64,000 bases of DNA from Longimicrobiales bacterium (GCA_029245345.1 JAQWPM010000015.1:62001-126000); one strand, 5' to 3'. Positions 1 through 9,420 are shown, counted from the first letter of the stretch. The notes: a model not told the origin generated them from the letters alone. Translations and numbers: made by a program.

Positions 1-373
1 CGATCGTGACAGCAGGTGCCGAAAGCAGCGACTCGTCCCCACGGAGAAACAGAACGGGCGGAGGGTCGGCGAGGTGATGGAAGGCTTCAGGATACCTAGG
101 GTGCCGCCACGAACGGACGGTCATCCCAAAACGCGCCGCCTCTTGCAGTCCGGCATCGACACGATCCGCGAGGGCTGGATCCCATCGTCCTCCGGAGAGC
201 CTTCGTCCACAGACCTGGTCGAAGACACTCGCCGGTGCAGACAGGGCACGGCGGCCGGACCCGAACTCTTCTACAAGCCGAAGGATCGTGCGTAGGCCCA
301 GGTCGGGCATCGCGTCCAAACGAAGAAGGGCGCGCACCTCTTGCAGATCGCCGGCCCGGCTCAGGGGGTCCAC
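1..373 (-). CDS. dprA: DNA processing protein DprA, N-terminal part (runs off the left edge)
   Basis: Reading the minus strand from a GTG at 371-373 gives an open frame of about 124 codons that continues past base 1. It contains YPEAFHHLADPPPVLFLRG near its end, which matches the start of the DprA Rossmann-like domain (YP..L..I.DPP..L..RG). The preceding 80 or so residues fit the helical N-terminal region. DprA binds incoming single-stranded DNA and loads RecA during natural transformation. The start overlaps the obgE stop by 13 bases; a second in-frame GTG at 374-376 is equally possible, and a GAGGAG stretch lies just upstream. The catalytic-like core and C-terminus are outside the window, so integrity cannot be judged. 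Confidence 0.82.
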   Translation of the reverse strand, partial: MDPLSRAGDLQEVRALLRLDAMPDLGLRTILRLVEEFGSGRRALSAPASVFDQVCGRRLSGGRWDPALADRVDAGLQEAARFGMTVRSWRHPRYPEAFHHLADPPPVLFLRGDESLLSAPAVTI

Positions 374-1386
374 CACTCCTCGTCGTCGTCGACACGGTCG
401 GCCGCCTCGGCAAGCCGACTCTGGGTCCAAAGAGCATCGAGAAGTTCGTCGAGTCCTCGTCGCGCTACGGAAGAGACACTCAAGACCGCCCAAGCGTCTC
501 CGACGTCGATCTCTGGCAACTCATCGTCCGGACCGAGCAGGTCGGTCTTGGTCAAGATCAGACAGAACGGTGTGCGTGCGAGTTCGGCGGAATAAGCCTC
601 GAGTTCCGAGCGTAGCGCATCGAACTCGGCCTGTACGTCCTCTGAGTCCAGCGGGACCATCAAAGCGAGCGTCCGCGTCCGTTCGATGTGGCGAAGGAAC
701 TGATGCCCAAGACCCTTTCCTTCGTGAGCACCCTCGATGATCCCGGGAATGTCCGCAATCACAAACGATCGGAAGCCACTGAGTTGCACGACCCCGAGAT
801 TTGGCGCCAAGGTCGTGAACGGATAATCGGCGACCTTGGGCCGAGCCGCCGTCACAGCGGCCAGAAAGGTCGACTTACCGGCGTTCGGCTCTCCGACGAG
901 TCCGACGTCTGCGATGAGCTTGAGTTCCAGGCGAAGTCGGCGCTCCTCACCCTCCTCCCCTGCCTCCCATCTGCGCGGGGTCTGTTGGGTCGCTGTCTTG
1001 AAGTGGGTGTTCCCTCGACCGCCTCGCCCCCCTTTGGCTACCACGACCTGTGCGCTCGGTTCGAGCAGTTCACCGATGTACTCGTCGGTATCAGCGTCGT
1101 AAACGAGTGTCCCGGGAGGTACTCGCAGCACCAAGTCTTCGCCGGACCTTCCGGTCTTGCTCTTCCCCTCGCCGTGCATGCCACGATCCGCTTTGTAGTG
1201 TCGTCGGTACGAGTAGTCGAGAAGAGTCGTGAGTTGGTCGTCCACTAGCAGGATGACGTCGCCGCCCTTCCCGCCGTCACCACCCGCTGGGCCGCCACGT
1301 GGCACTCCGCGTTCACGGCGCATGGCCTCCGAACCCGAACCTCCGGTCCCGGCCTTGATCTCAATTACGGAACGGTCGACGAACAC
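361..1386 (-). CDS. obgE: Obg family GTPase ObgE/CgtA
   Basis: Large ribosomal subunit assembly GTPase, cytoplasmic. The 341 residues show the glycine-rich Obg fold (residues 1-158, with GGPAGGDGGKGGDV near 31-44) and a G domain with G1 GEPNAGKS at 165-172, G3 DIPG at 212-215 and G4 TKTD at 279-282. The usual NKxD is TKTD here, a common variant. The start is GTG. The C-terminal acidic tail ends in two tryptophans and there is no large extra C-terminal domain, so this is a short Obg form. It sits one base after the upstream carboxymuconolactone-decarboxylase-family gene and overlaps dprA, so it is probably co-transcribed with both. Function is secure from the family. Confidence 0.97.
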   Translation of the reverse strand: MFVDRSVIEIKAGTGGSGSEAMRRERGVPRGGPAGGDGGKGGDVILLVDDQLTTLLDYSYRRHYKADRGMHGEGKSKTGRSGEDLVLRVPPGTLVYDADTDEYIGELLEPSAQVVVAKGGRGGRGNTHFKTATQQTPRRWEAGEEGEERRLRLELKLIADVGLVGEPNAGKSTFLAAVTAARPKVADYPFTTLAPNLGVVQLSGFRSFVIADIPGIIEGAHEGKGLGHQFLRHIERTRTLALMVPLDSEDVQAEFDALRSELEAYSAELARTPFCLILTKTDLLGPDDELPEIDVGDAWAVLSVSSVARRGLDELLDALWTQSRLAEAADRVDDDEEWWTP

Positions 1387-1387
1387 G

Positions 1388-2002
1388 TCAATTTCCTCTG
1401 GAGCGGGCGCGCACAGCTTCCCACGTCTCTACAGCGATCCGACGATTCTCGTCGGAGGCGAAGTTGGCCGACAAGTCTAATGCCTCGGACACCAGCGCGG
1501 GCGCCGCACCTGCGTTCAGAGCACCTCGCAAATGCGAGTAGAGTTGTCGCGGAACACCCAACACCACCAACAGTGCGACAATGTTCAACTCTCTGTCTAC
1601 CAAGGAGAAGCCCGGCCGTCCCAACACCTTTCCGTACCCCTCCTCGATCATCCAACGCTCCAGGTCGGGATGCAGCGCACGAACGTTGTTCTTCAGCCCC
1701 TCGTACTGACCGCCGTATACGGTCGAACACACGTCATGTCCGCGTTCCGCCCAGACGTCCTGATCCGTTGCAGCCTGGGTTGGGGCAGGCGCGCCACTTA
1801 CTGAGCGCCAAAGCGCAATCGCGTTCAACGCCAAGGGATAACCCAGGAAGAGGTAACTCTGCAGGAGAACCTCTTCAATCACTGCAGGGGCGACGAACTT
1901 TGCCACGCCCATCGCCTCTCTGATAGAGCCTTCGTTCCGGGAAGCGACGGCTGCGCTGAGGCGTACCGTGGCTGCCTGGTCCGACGTCAAAGACGAAATC
2001 AT
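1388..2002 (-). CDS. carboxymuconolactone decarboxylase (AhpD-like) family protein
   Basis: A 204-residue protein resembling the carboxymuconolactone decarboxylase/AhpD superfamily: the segment WMIEEGYGKVLGRPGFSL followed by an ELNIVALLVVLGVPRQL helix and a LRGALNAGAAPALVSEAL helix is typical of the alpha-helical CMD repeat. AhpD-type peroxidases use a CxxC pair. Here I see only one cysteine (CSTVYGG, around residue 90) and no CxxC, so peroxidase activity by the AhpD mechanism is not supported. The start ATG overlaps the asparaginase stop by four bases (ATGA) and the gene ends one base before obgE, showing tight operon packing. Actual substrate unknown. Confidence 0.75.
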   Translation of the reverse strand: MISSLTSDQAATVRLSAAVASRNEGSIREAMGVAKFVAPAVIEEVLLQSYLFLGYPLALNAIALWRSVSGAPAPTQAATDQDVWAERGHDVCSTVYGGQYEGLKNNVRALHPDLERWMIEEGYGKVLGRPGFSLVDRELNIVALLVVLGVPRQLYSHLRGALNAGAAPALVSEALDLSANFASDENRRIAVETWEAVRARSRGN

Positions 2003-2994
2003 ATCCCGCCCACCCGGAGCGAAAACGCAGAACGCACCTCACCGACCACCTCGTCGCACGTGTTCGAGACATCCGGATTCCCATGCTGCGCGAGTGCTGC
2101 CACATCGTCACCGGAGAGCACATCCAGATCCGCGAGCGTTTGGATCAGAGCAACCTCGACCGCACGCCGGCCGCCGTCCTGCACTTTGATCGCAAAGCCG
2201 AGTCCCTGGGCGGGAATCCCCCCCACGTACACGCCCTCTGCTCCGAGCTTCACAAAAGCTCGGCCATCCGCTTGGGCCATCACGTCTGTACAGGTCCGGC
2301 CTGTTCCCCCGACCATGAAGGGGTGTTCAGTCATTGCCGACACGATACGCGCCGCGGGCTCACCCTGCCGGGCAGCGTCGGAGAAGCGCGCCATCGACTC
2401 TGCCATCTTGTTCAGCGGGACTGCGAAACAAAGGATGCCGCACCCGTCGATACCCGATGGGATCTGAGAGGCGTCCAGGCCGGTCCACCGTTCCACCTCT
2501 GTCAGCATTCGTGCTTGCACGGGGTGCGCCGCTTCGTGGTAGTCCACGGGGTCCCACCCCATCCCGACCGCGAGCGCGAGCATGCCGGCGTGTTTCCCCG
2601 AGCAGTTGTTATGAATTCTCTCAGCGGCTTCACCGGACTCGATCACGGCGCGTGAGGCAGCAGGCGAAAACGGCAGGTGCGGTCCGCAGCGGAGCAGGTC
2701 CTCACTCACCCCCGCTTTTTCCAAGATCGAACGTGCCCCAGCCACGTGCGCTGGCTCACCTTCGTGTGATGCGCAGCACAGGGCCAACTCCTCAGTCGAC
2801 AGGCCGAACCGGTCCGCGATGCCCTCTTCCACCAGTGGGAGCGCCTGGATGGGTTTGGCCGCTGACCGGTAGTACGTCAACCCGGTGGGATCTCCCACGC
2901 TCGCTACGACGGCGCCCTGGGAATCCGAAACAACGACATGCACGTTGTGCCGTGATTCGACCGCGGCGCCGCGTACGACTTCGACTACGCCCAT
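1999..2994 (-). CDS. L-asparaginase of the asparaginase II (thermolabile, rhizobial-type) family
   Basis: 331 residues, the usual length for this family, which hydrolyses asparagine to aspartate and ammonia and is unrelated to E. coli AnsA/AnsB. Conserved blocks are visible in order: YYRSAAKPIQALPLVEEG (about 41-58) with the Ser-Lys pair, CCASHEGEP (about 73-81), NNCSGKHAGMLALA (about 128-141), and the DGCGILCFAVPL region. No signal peptide is visible, so it is probably cytoplasmic. The start ATG lies 105 bases from the ctpA stop, so a promoter could lie in that gap, although no clear one was found. It overlaps the following gene by four bases. Confidence 0.88.
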   Translation of the reverse strand: MGVVEVVRGAAVESRHNVHVVVSDSQGAVVASVGDPTGLTYYRSAAKPIQALPLVEEGIADRFGLSTEELALCCASHEGEPAHVAGARSILEKAGVSEDLLRCGPHLPFSPAASRAVIESGEAAERIHNNCSGKHAGMLALAVGMGWDPVDYHEAAHPVQARMLTEVERWTGLDASQIPSGIDGCGILCFAVPLNKMAESMARFSDAARQGEPAARIVSAMTEHPFMVGGTGRTCTDVMAQADGRAFVKLGAEGVYVGGIPAQGLGFAIKVQDGGRRAVEVALIQTLADLDVLSGDDVAALAQHGNPDVSNTCDEVVGEVRSAFSLRVGGI

Positions 2995-3099
2995 CCGGGC
3001 CTCATTCGTCCAGGTGACATCCCTGAAGCTTGGGACTCAACCTTGGGCTGATCCATGCCACAATGGGACGCATATCCGCGCGACCCGCGGGCATGGGTG

Positions 3100-4728
3100 T
3101 CATTGGTCCTGATTTTGCCGAATCTCAGCAGCGGACACTGCGGTGAGGAGTTCCTCGGTCGTCGACACCCCACGAAGCATCTCGACGGCTGTCGTGATCT
3201 GACGATCGCCTCTCCATGAGTGATCGAACTGCCCCTCCGTGCCCCATGCCTGCAGCGCGATCTCGCGTTCGAGATGGTAGCGCATGAACCTCGCCGCCCC
3301 GGCAAAGTCATCTCGGTCGATTTCCGCACCCCCTTCCGGAAGCGTCGAATAGAACGCGTCCAAGTCAGCATCTGTCACGGAAAATCCCCGCTCGAGCTCG
3401 GGATGGTCGGCGACATACGTGACTGAGTAGTTGAACAGTGCAACCGTGACGGCACCCCAGCGCCTGAACATCCTGAAAGCCGCGGTGGTCTCCGCGGGCG
3501 AAAGTGTTTCCGGAGCTACGAAAAGGTCCGGTGTGATGCCACCCCCGCCGTAGACCGCTCGGCCACCTGTGGACTCGAATTCTGGACGCTCATAGAGATT
3601 CGTCGGAGTAATCATCTGTCCTGAGATCGATACCAGGCGTTCGAGCGAATCTGGCCCTTCGGAGGGCTCACGTGTGATGGAGCGTCCCACTGGCGTGTAC
3701 CAGCGAGCGGTCGTCAGGCGCAGGACGTCGCCACCCGTCAGCCGATAGAGGGTCTGCACAGAACCTTTGCCGTAACTCGTCTCACCGATCACAGCTCCCC
3801 GATCATGATCTTGGATCGCTCCAGCAATAATCTCGGAAGCGGACGCGCTGGTGCCGTCCACGAGAACAACGATGGGGACGCCCTCGTAGCGATCGGGGCC
3901 CGAAGCTGCATAGGTGTCATTTTGACGCTCCTCCCGGCCTCGCGTCTCCACGATCGACAGTCCGCGGTCCAGGAAGAGATCCGACACCGCGATCCCTTCG
4001 TCGAGCAGACCCCCAGGGTTACCACGGAGATCGAGCACGAGCTTCTCTAGGCCTTCAGCCTGAAGTGAGTCTACCGCGGCTCGGACCTCGCGGGACGAAG
4101 TCTCGCGCACTGTTTGAAGCGGCACGTAACCGATGCCGTCCTCGAGCATGAAAGCGTAAGGAACCGCCCTCAGCGTAATTGTCGCTCGTTCAACCGTGAA
4201 CTCGATCGGCTCCTCGACTCCAGGCCGGATCATCTTGACCGTGACGGACTGTCCAGGACGCCCACGCAGGAGCTCGACGGCTTGGTCGGTGACCATCGTG
4301 TCCGCAAGAATCCCGTCGATTTCGTGGAATTGGTCACCCGCACGAATCCCGGCCCGTTCACCGGGCGTGCTGGGGATCGGGCTGACGACGGTTACACGGT
4401 CATTTCGATCGATGACTTCGAGGCCGACGCCACCGTACTCTCCTTCAGTGCGAATGCGGAGATTCTCGTAGCCGTCTGCGGGCAAGAACGACGAGTGGGG
4501 ATCTCCCAGATCCCGGATGAGGCCGTCGATGGCGGAATCGTAGAGGCCGGTGGCGTCCACCTCATCCACGAAGCTGGACTCAACCCGGTCGACGACCTCT
4601 TGGAGCACGCGCACACGCACGTAGACGTTCTCGGCTCGGTCGACCCCTTCTTGCAGCAACCACCCGCCGGCCATGATGGCAAACGCGACAACGGCTACCG
4701 GTGCAAAGATCCCTCGCCTCACAGCCAT
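3100..4728 (-). CDS. ctpA: S41 family C-terminal processing peptidase (CtpA/Prc-like) with PDZ domain
   Basis: A 542-residue periplasmic or membrane-anchored serine protease. One N-terminal hydrophobic segment (residues 8-24) acts as anchor or signal. A PDZ domain covers roughly residues 95-180 (EYGGVGLEV, GIRAGDQFHEIDG). The S41 catalytic dyad is visible: Ser296 in GTSASASEI and Lys321 in SYGKGSVQ, with the same 25-residue spacing as in E. coli Prc. A C-terminal extension of about 140 residues after the protease core (from around 400) is helical and not recognised. Such proteases trim exported proteins and peptidoglycan-enzyme regulators. It is 29 bases downstream of tmk. Confidence 0.93.
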   Translation of the reverse strand: MAVRRGIFAPVAVVAFAIMAGGWLLQEGVDRAENVYVRVRVLQEVVDRVESSFVDEVDATGLYDSAIDGLIRDLGDPHSSFLPADGYENLRIRTEGEYGGVGLEVIDRNDRVTVVSPIPSTPGERAGIRAGDQFHEIDGILADTMVTDQAVELLRGRPGQSVTVKMIRPGVEEPIEFTVERATITLRAVPYAFMLEDGIGYVPLQTVRETSSREVRAAVDSLQAEGLEKLVLDLRGNPGGLLDEGIAVSDLFLDRGLSIVETRGREERQNDTYAASGPDRYEGVPIVVLVDGTSASASEIIAGAIQDHDRGAVIGETSYGKGSVQTLYRLTGGDVLRLTTARWYTPVGRSITREPSEGPDSLERLVSISGQMITPTNLYERPEFESTGGRAVYGGGGITPDLFVAPETLSPAETTAAFRMFRRWGAVTVALFNYSVTYVADHPELERGFSVTDADLDAFYSTLPEGGAEIDRDDFAGAARFMRYHLEREIALQAWGTEGQFDHSWRGDRQITTAVEMLRGVSTTEELLTAVSAAEIRQNQDQ

Positions 4729-4757
4729 CTCCTCACAATGGGTCCAACCTCACTCAC

Positions 4758-5405
4758 TTATACCACGTCCTCGCCGAAGGTTTCGGGGAAGGTCCTGGCC
4801 AGGACCTCCCGAATACGCATGTGCACCTCTTCTGGTTTCCCTCGGGCACTAACGGTGCGCACCGTCACCTCGGACTCCGCCAGCTCAAGATATCCTTCCC
4901 TGACACGGCCCAGAAAGGCATCTCCCGCCTGCTCGATTCGATCCGGTTGCATGCCATCCCGTTGCTGCCGGGCGGTGCCCTCTCTGGCAGGCAGGTCGAG
5001 TACGACGTACAGATCTGCGTCGAGGCCGCCGGTGGCGATACGAATAGCCTCCCGGACGTCGTCCAAGTCCAAACCACGTCCGTACCCCTGATAGGCCAGA
5101 GTCGACAGAGAAAAACGGTCGGCCAAGACGACCTTCCCTTCCGCTAAGGCAGGTCGAACCACATCGCGCACAAACGTCGCACGCGCCGCGAGCATCAGGA
5201 GCAGCTCGGTTTCTGCCGGCATATCGAAGTCGGCGCGACCGAGCAGAAGCTCCCGAATTGCCTCTCCCACGGGCGTCCCTCCGGGCTCCCGCGTAAGCAC
5301 GTGCGGGATGCCTCGCGCATCCATGAAGGACGAAAGGAGGGCGGCTTGGGTGCTTTTACCAACACCGTCACCGCCCTCCAATACGATGAAACGTCCTGCC
5401 CTCAT
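4758..5405 (-). CDS. tmk: thymidylate kinase
   Basis: Phosphorylates dTMP to dTDP for DNA synthesis. The 215 residues start with the P-loop GGDGVGKST at 11-19, carry a TREPGGTPVGEAIR motif, the DR(F/Y) switch DRFSLSTLAYQGYGRGLD and a LID-like region with RQQRDGMQPDRIE. Length is normal. It lies 11 bases after the inositol-phosphate synthase stop and 29 bases before ctpA, so it is one cistron of the long minus-strand transcript. Confidence 0.97.
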   Translation of the reverse strand: MRAGRFIVLEGGDGVGKSTQAALLSSFMDARGIPHVLTREPGGTPVGEAIRELLLGRADFDMPAETELLLMLAARATFVRDVVRPALAEGKVVLADRFSLSTLAYQGYGRGLDLDDVREAIRIATGGLDADLYVVLDLPAREGTARQQRDGMQPDRIEQAGDAFLGRVREGYLELAESEVTVRTVSARGKPEEVHMRIREVLARTFPETFGEDVV

Positions 5406-5416
5406 CGGCTCATCTC

Positions 5417-6730
5417 TTAGTCGTAGTACTCGACGCCGAGGTGGGTCACCATCTCTTCCTTCATCATCCAGCGAAGCGTGTTCTTGAGCTTCCAGTGCTG
5501 GATGAAGATGTCGTGCTCAGGGTACAGACCCGGTGCGGTCTGCGGCGCCTTGAAGTAGAACGACAGCCACTCTTGGATGCCGCCGAACCCGGCACGGCTC
5601 GCTAGGTCCATGAATAGCGCCAGGTCGAGGACGATCGGGGCCGCGAGAATCGAGTCGCGGCACAGGAAGTCGACCTTGATCTGCATGCCGTACCCCATCC
5701 ATCCGAAGATGTCGATGTTGTCCCAGCCTTCCTTGTTGTCCCCACGCGGCGGGTAGTAGTTGATCCGCACCTTGTGGTACATCTCGTCGTACAGCTCGGG
5801 ATAGAGCTCCGGCTGGAGGATGTGCTCGAGTGCTCCGAGCTTGGATTCCTCCTTCGTCTTGAACGACTCGGGATCGTCTAAGACCTCACCATCTCGGTTT
5901 CCGAGAATGTTCGTGCTGAACCAGCCGGACACACCGAGCATGCGAGTCTTGAAGCCAGGGGCGAGGATGGTCTTCATGAGGGTCTGACCCGTCTTGAAGT
6001 CCTTACCACCGATCGGCACACCCTTCTCTTTGGCCAGGTCCTCGAGCGCCGGGACATCCGCCGACAAATTCGGGGCACCGTTCGCGTACGGGATCCCTTC
6101 CATGATCGCCGCATACGCATAGAGCATGCTCGGGGCAATGGTCGGGTCGTCGGCCTTCATGGCAGCCTCGAACGACTCTAAGGTCTCATGCGTCGGTCCC
6201 GGGCGGAGGAAGATTTCCGTGGACGCACACCAGACCATCACCGCACGCTCGCAGTCGTTTTCTTCCATGAAGCGACGAATGTCGCCACGGATCTCTTCGG
6301 CCTGCTCGAACTTGCTTCCAGTCTTCTTGTTCGGACCGTCGAGCTTCTTCACATAGTCCGGGCTGAACGCGGCCTTCATCGGCTTGATCGAGGACAAGAA
6401 GTCCTTGATCGGGTCGAGGTGGTTCTCCTTGTGGAGCACCCCAGCGTTGAGCGCGCTCTCGTACCCGTTGTCGGCGATCGGATCCCAGCACCCGAAAACG
6501 AGATCCTCGAGCCCAGCGAGCGGCACGAATTCCTTGATGAGCGGGTTTCTTTCGTCCGTACGCTTGCCCAGACGAATCCTGTTCATCTGGGTCAGACTGC
6601 CGATGGGAGACGCAATGCCCCTACGGACACCCTCCACACCCGCGACGAGCGTTGTGGCTACGGCGCCGAAGCCGGGGAGAAGAATACCGAGTTTGCCAGT
6701 GGCCGGTCGAATCTCAGAAGGCTGATTCAC
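5417..6730 (-). CDS. ino1: inositol-3-phosphate synthase (myo-inositol-1-phosphate synthase)
   Basis: Converts glucose 6-phosphate to 1D-myo-inositol 3-phosphate with catalytic NAD. The protein has the N-terminal nucleotide-binding motif GILLPGFGAVATTLVAGV, the central KTGQTLMKTILAPGF segment with the conserved lysines, and the C-terminal RDSILAAPIVLDL block typical of bacterial and archaeal-type synthases. I place the start at a GTG at 6728-6730, giving 437 residues. A longer frame reaching 6829 would overlap the upstream YlbF-family gene by 59 bases and adds a non-conserved tail. In diderms the product may feed phosphatidylinositol or compatible-solute synthesis; no partner gene for either is in the window. 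Confidence 0.93.
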   Translation of the reverse strand: MNQPSEIRPATGKLGILLPGFGAVATTLVAGVEGVRRGIASPIGSLTQMNRIRLGKRTDERNPLIKEFVPLAGLEDLVFGCWDPIADNGYESALNAGVLHKENHLDPIKDFLSSIKPMKAAFSPDYVKKLDGPNKKTGSKFEQAEEIRGDIRRFMEENDCERAVMVWCASTEIFLRPGPTHETLESFEAAMKADDPTIAPSMLYAYAAIMEGIPYANGAPNLSADVPALEDLAKEKGVPIGGKDFKTGQTLMKTILAPGFKTRMLGVSGWFSTNILGNRDGEVLDDPESFKTKEESKLGALEHILQPELYPELYDEMYHKVRINYYPPRGDNKEGWDNIDIFGWMGYGMQIKVDFLCRDSILAAPIVLDLALFMDLASRAGFGGIQEWLSFYFKAPQTAPGLYPEHDIFIQHWKLKNTLRWMMKEEMVTHLGVEYYD

Positions 6731-6770
6731 GGATGGGTCTCGTGTTGAGGTTGGTTTTCGTATGTGGTCA

Positions 6771-7127
6771 TCAAGGCATGATGATGCGGCTGGTGGCACC
6801 TTCTTCGATGCCCTTCGCCACAGTCTCATTCACCTTCATCATGATCTTCTCAAAGTTGGACTGCGCAGCGATCAAACGCTGGAATCCATCCTTCGACTGC
6901 AGTTCTTCAGCAGCTCCAGCGTACGCCTGCTTCACATCATCCTCGAGCTCTTGGCCCGTACGCATCGCTGCTTCAATACGTTCTTCGAGCGCCTGGATAC
7001 GGTTACGGAGTTCAACCAATTCACGGTCTTCGTCCGCGGCGTCCATCGCCCGCTTGAGTGCCTGATACTCGTCGGTCCGCGCCAGTGCGTTCCCGAGTTC
7101 CAGCGCCTTTTCGTAGATACTCGCCAT
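6771..7127 (-). CDS. YlbF/YmcA family protein
   Basis: 118 residues, almost entirely helical with heptad-like spacing (ELVELRNRIQALEERIEAAM and the following QELEDDVKQAYAGAAEEL). The N-terminal pattern IYEKALELGNALARTDEYQ and the C-terminal ...NFEKIMMKVNETVAKGIEE match the YlbF/YmcA (Com_YlbF) fold. In Bacillus these proteins form a complex affecting RNase Y and competence. Their job in diderms is not established, and no RNase Y gene is nearby. It lies between prmC and the inositol-phosphate synthase, 29 bases after the prmC stop. Confidence 0.72.
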   Translation of the reverse strand: MASIYEKALELGNALARTDEYQALKRAMDAADEDRELVELRNRIQALEERIEAAMRTGQELEDDVKQAYAGAAEELQSKDGFQRLIAAQSNFEKIMMKVNETVAKGIEEGATSRIIMP

Positions 7128-7156
7128 CTTTCGCTCCCAAAAGCTATGTCAATTCA

Positions 7157-8038
7157 TTAGTTCGTCAGGGCCACGTGAGCAAGAACTACTCGCTCGCGAT
7201 CCGTCAGGTCACGCCGCACCCTTACGTCCGTGTATTCTTCAGTGTCCTCCAGCAGGCCCAATACAAGCCCTGCCTGACCCGATCCAACCTCGAGGGCCAA
7301 CATCCCGCCCGGCCTCAAATACCCTCTCGCTTGCGCAGTGATGGTACGCAGGGCGTCCAATCCGTCAGGTCCCGAAAACAGCGCTTCACCCGGCTCCCAG
7401 TCCCGTACTTCCGGCTGAAGCGTCGCCGCTTCGGCCTCTGCCACGTAGGGCGGGTTCGATACGACAAGGTCGAACACCTCCCCTTCTCCGACCGGATCGA
7501 AATACGGCCCGGCGCGAAACTCGACAGCCTCTGCCAGCCCATTGGCTTCGGCATTCTTCTTGGCCATGGCCAGCGCCGTGTCCGATACATCTGTGGCCAC
7601 CACACGCGTAAACGGTCCCTCGTGCAGCAACGACAACGCGATCGCTCCTGATCCGGTGCCGAGATCCAGCGCAGCCATCTCAGTCGACTCCTCGCCTCGA
7701 GCCCACTCGAACACTTCGTCCAAGAGGATCTCGGTTTCCGGGCGCGGAATCAGCACACCTTCACCTACCTCAAGTTCCAACTCCCGGAAAGCGGCCCGGC
7801 CCAAAATGTACTGAAGTGGCTCTCTTTGCGCGCGTCGTTTCAGAAGCGGACGATACCGATCCAGCTCTGCCGGCTGAAGCGGCCGATCGAACTGCAGATA
7901 CAACTGGAGTCGCTCGAGGCCGAGCACGTCCGCCAATAGGTGCTCGGCATCCAGTCGACCTCGCTCGACTCCCTTCCCTTCTAGGTACCCTCCGCTCCAT
8001 TCCATCATGCGGAGAACGGTCCAATTCTCTTCGCTCAC
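7157..8038 (-). CDS. prmC: peptide chain release factor N5-glutamine methyltransferase
   Basis: Methylates the glutamine of the GGQ motif in release factors using S-adenosylmethionine. The 293 residues show the helical N-terminal substrate domain and a Rossmann methyltransferase domain with DLGTGSGAIALSL and the catalytic NPPYV around residue 194. The GTG start overlaps the prfA stop by four bases (GTGA). The prfA-prmC pairing is the classic arrangement and supports the assignment. Confidence 0.96.
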   Translation of the reverse strand: MSEENWTVLRMMEWSGGYLEGKGVERGRLDAEHLLADVLGLERLQLYLQFDRPLQPAELDRYRPLLKRRAQREPLQYILGRAAFRELELEVGEGVLIPRPETEILLDEVFEWARGEESTEMAALDLGTGSGAIALSLLHEGPFTRVVATDVSDTALAMAKKNAEANGLAEAVEFRAGPYFDPVGEGEVFDLVVSNPPYVAEAEAATLQPEVRDWEPGEALFSGPDGLDALRTITAQARGYLRPGGMLALEVGSGQAGLVLGLLEDTEEYTDVRVRRDLTDRERVVLAHVALTN

Positions 8039-9132
8039 GCCTCGGCTGCCTCGAGACGTTCCTGCTCCTCTGCGAGCCGAAGTGCGGCAATGATCTCATC
8101 CAACTCACCGTCGAGGACGGCGCTGAGACTATGAAGCGTCAGCCCGATGCGGTGATCCGTCACGCGGCTCTGCGGAAAATTGTACGTCCGAATCTTAGCC
8201 GAGCGATCACCGGTGCCGATCTGAGAATTCCGCTCGCGGGAGCGTTCTGCTTCGCGCTCCGCGATGATGCTATCCAGGATCCGACTCCGGAGGACCTTCA
8301 TCGCCTTGACCTTGTTCTTTAGCTGCGATTTCTCGTCCTGACAGGTGGCTACGGTACCGGTCGGGAGGTGCGTGATCCGCACCGCCGAATCCGTCGTATT
8401 CACCGACTGGCCACCTGGCCCGGAAGACCTGAAGACGTCAATCCTGAGGTCGCTGGGGTCGATCTTCAAATCGACCTCCTCCGCCTCAGGCAAAACGGCG
8501 ACCGAGGCAGCCGAGGTATGAATGCGTCCCTGGCTCTCCGTGGACGGTACACGCTGGACTCGATGCACTCCGGACTCGTAGCGCAGCCTGCCGTACACTC
8601 CGCGCCCATTCAGGGTGAAGATCACCTCTTTGATGGAGCCCGGGATTCCTTCGGATAGACTCAAGAGTTCGAGCTTCCAGCCGACTCGCTCCGCGAGCCG
8701 CCGGTACATTCGCATGAGATCAGCAACGAACAGGCCTGCTTCGTCCCCCCCGGCGCCAGCCCGGATCTCGACCACCGCCGCGCGATCTGCGAGAGGGTCG
8801 GGTGGGATCAGGAGCTCGCGCACCCGAAGAATGAGCATCTCGATGCGCCCTTCGAGGTCGGCGATTTCCTCTTCGGCCATCGCCTTCATCTCAGGATCGT
8901 CCGTCTCGCCGAGGAGTTCTCCGGCACCCTGGTGCTCTTCAATGGCTGTCGAGAGTTCTCGACTGGCCGTGACCAACTGGTCGAGATGCGCCCGTTCCCG
9001 ACCTAATTCCCTGAGACGATCGGGACTGGCGAGTGCCTCGGGGCTCGCGAGCTCGGAGTCGACCTCCCCGAAGCGGCGTTCCGCGTGACGGAGCCGATCT
9101 TCAAGACGGGGGTCGAGGGTCAGAGACTTCAT
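8035..9132 (-). CDS. prfA: peptide chain release factor 1
   Basis: Terminates translation at UAA and UAG. 365 residues with the GGQ tripeptide at 240-242 (GPGGQSVNTTDSAV) and the decoding motif region RVPSTESQGRIHTSA (PST at 196-198, the RF1 PxT signature). Length is normal for RF1, and the absence of a programmed frameshift also fits RF1 rather than RF2. It follows rpmE by 78 bases and overlaps prmC. Confidence 0.97.
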   Translation of the reverse strand: MKSLTLDPRLEDRLRHAERRFGEVDSELASPEALASPDRLRELGRERAHLDQLVTASRELSTAIEEHQGAGELLGETDDPEMKAMAEEEIADLEGRIEMLILRVRELLIPPDPLADRAAVVEIRAGAGGDEAGLFVADLMRMYRRLAERVGWKLELLSLSEGIPGSIKEVIFTLNGRGVYGRLRYESGVHRVQRVPSTESQGRIHTSAASVAVLPEAEEVDLKIDPSDLRIDVFRSSGPGGQSVNTTDSAVRITHLPTGTVATCQDEKSQLKNKVKAMKVLRSRILDSIIAEREAERSRERNSQIGTGDRSAKIRTYNFPQSRVTDHRIGLTLHSLSAVLDGELDEIIAALRLAEEQERLEAAEA

Positions 9133-9210
9133 AATGTGAGCCTCAACTCAAAGAGTCGGGCAGAAAATCGCCGTGGGCGATGGGCCGAGCCGTACACCCG
9201 GCCCGACACC

Positions 9211-9420
9211 TCACTTCTTGGCGACCTCTCCGTACCTCTTTTTGAACCGGTCCACGCGACCCGCCGTATCGACAAGACGCTGCTTGCCGGTGTAGAACGG
9301 GTGGCACACCGAACAGATATCGAGGTGGATGTCTTCCACGCTGCCTTTGGTCTCGAACTTATGACCACAGGCGCACACGACCGTCGTCGCATCATAGTTG
9401 GGATGAATGCCCTGCTTCAT
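9211..9420 (-). CDS. rpmE: 50S ribosomal protein L31, zinc-binding type
   Basis: 69 residues starting [10 protein letters not shown], with the four zinc ligands Cys16, Cys18, Cys36 and Cys39 (CxC and CxxC). This is the C+ form that normally dominates under zinc sufficiency. The rpmE-prfA-prmC order is common in bacteria. The 100-odd bases upstream (9421-9540) hold an imperfect hairpin around 9448-9475 but no clear promoter. Confidence 0.97.
   Translation of the reverse strand: MKQGIHPNYDATTVVCACGHKFETKGSVEDIHLDICSVCHPFYTGKQRLVDTAGRVDRFKKRYGEVAKK

Noticed and set aside
4114-5091. A 325-codon plus-strand frame opposite ctpA and tmk
   Set aside because: Antisense to two genes with intact catalytic motifs; no homology visible.
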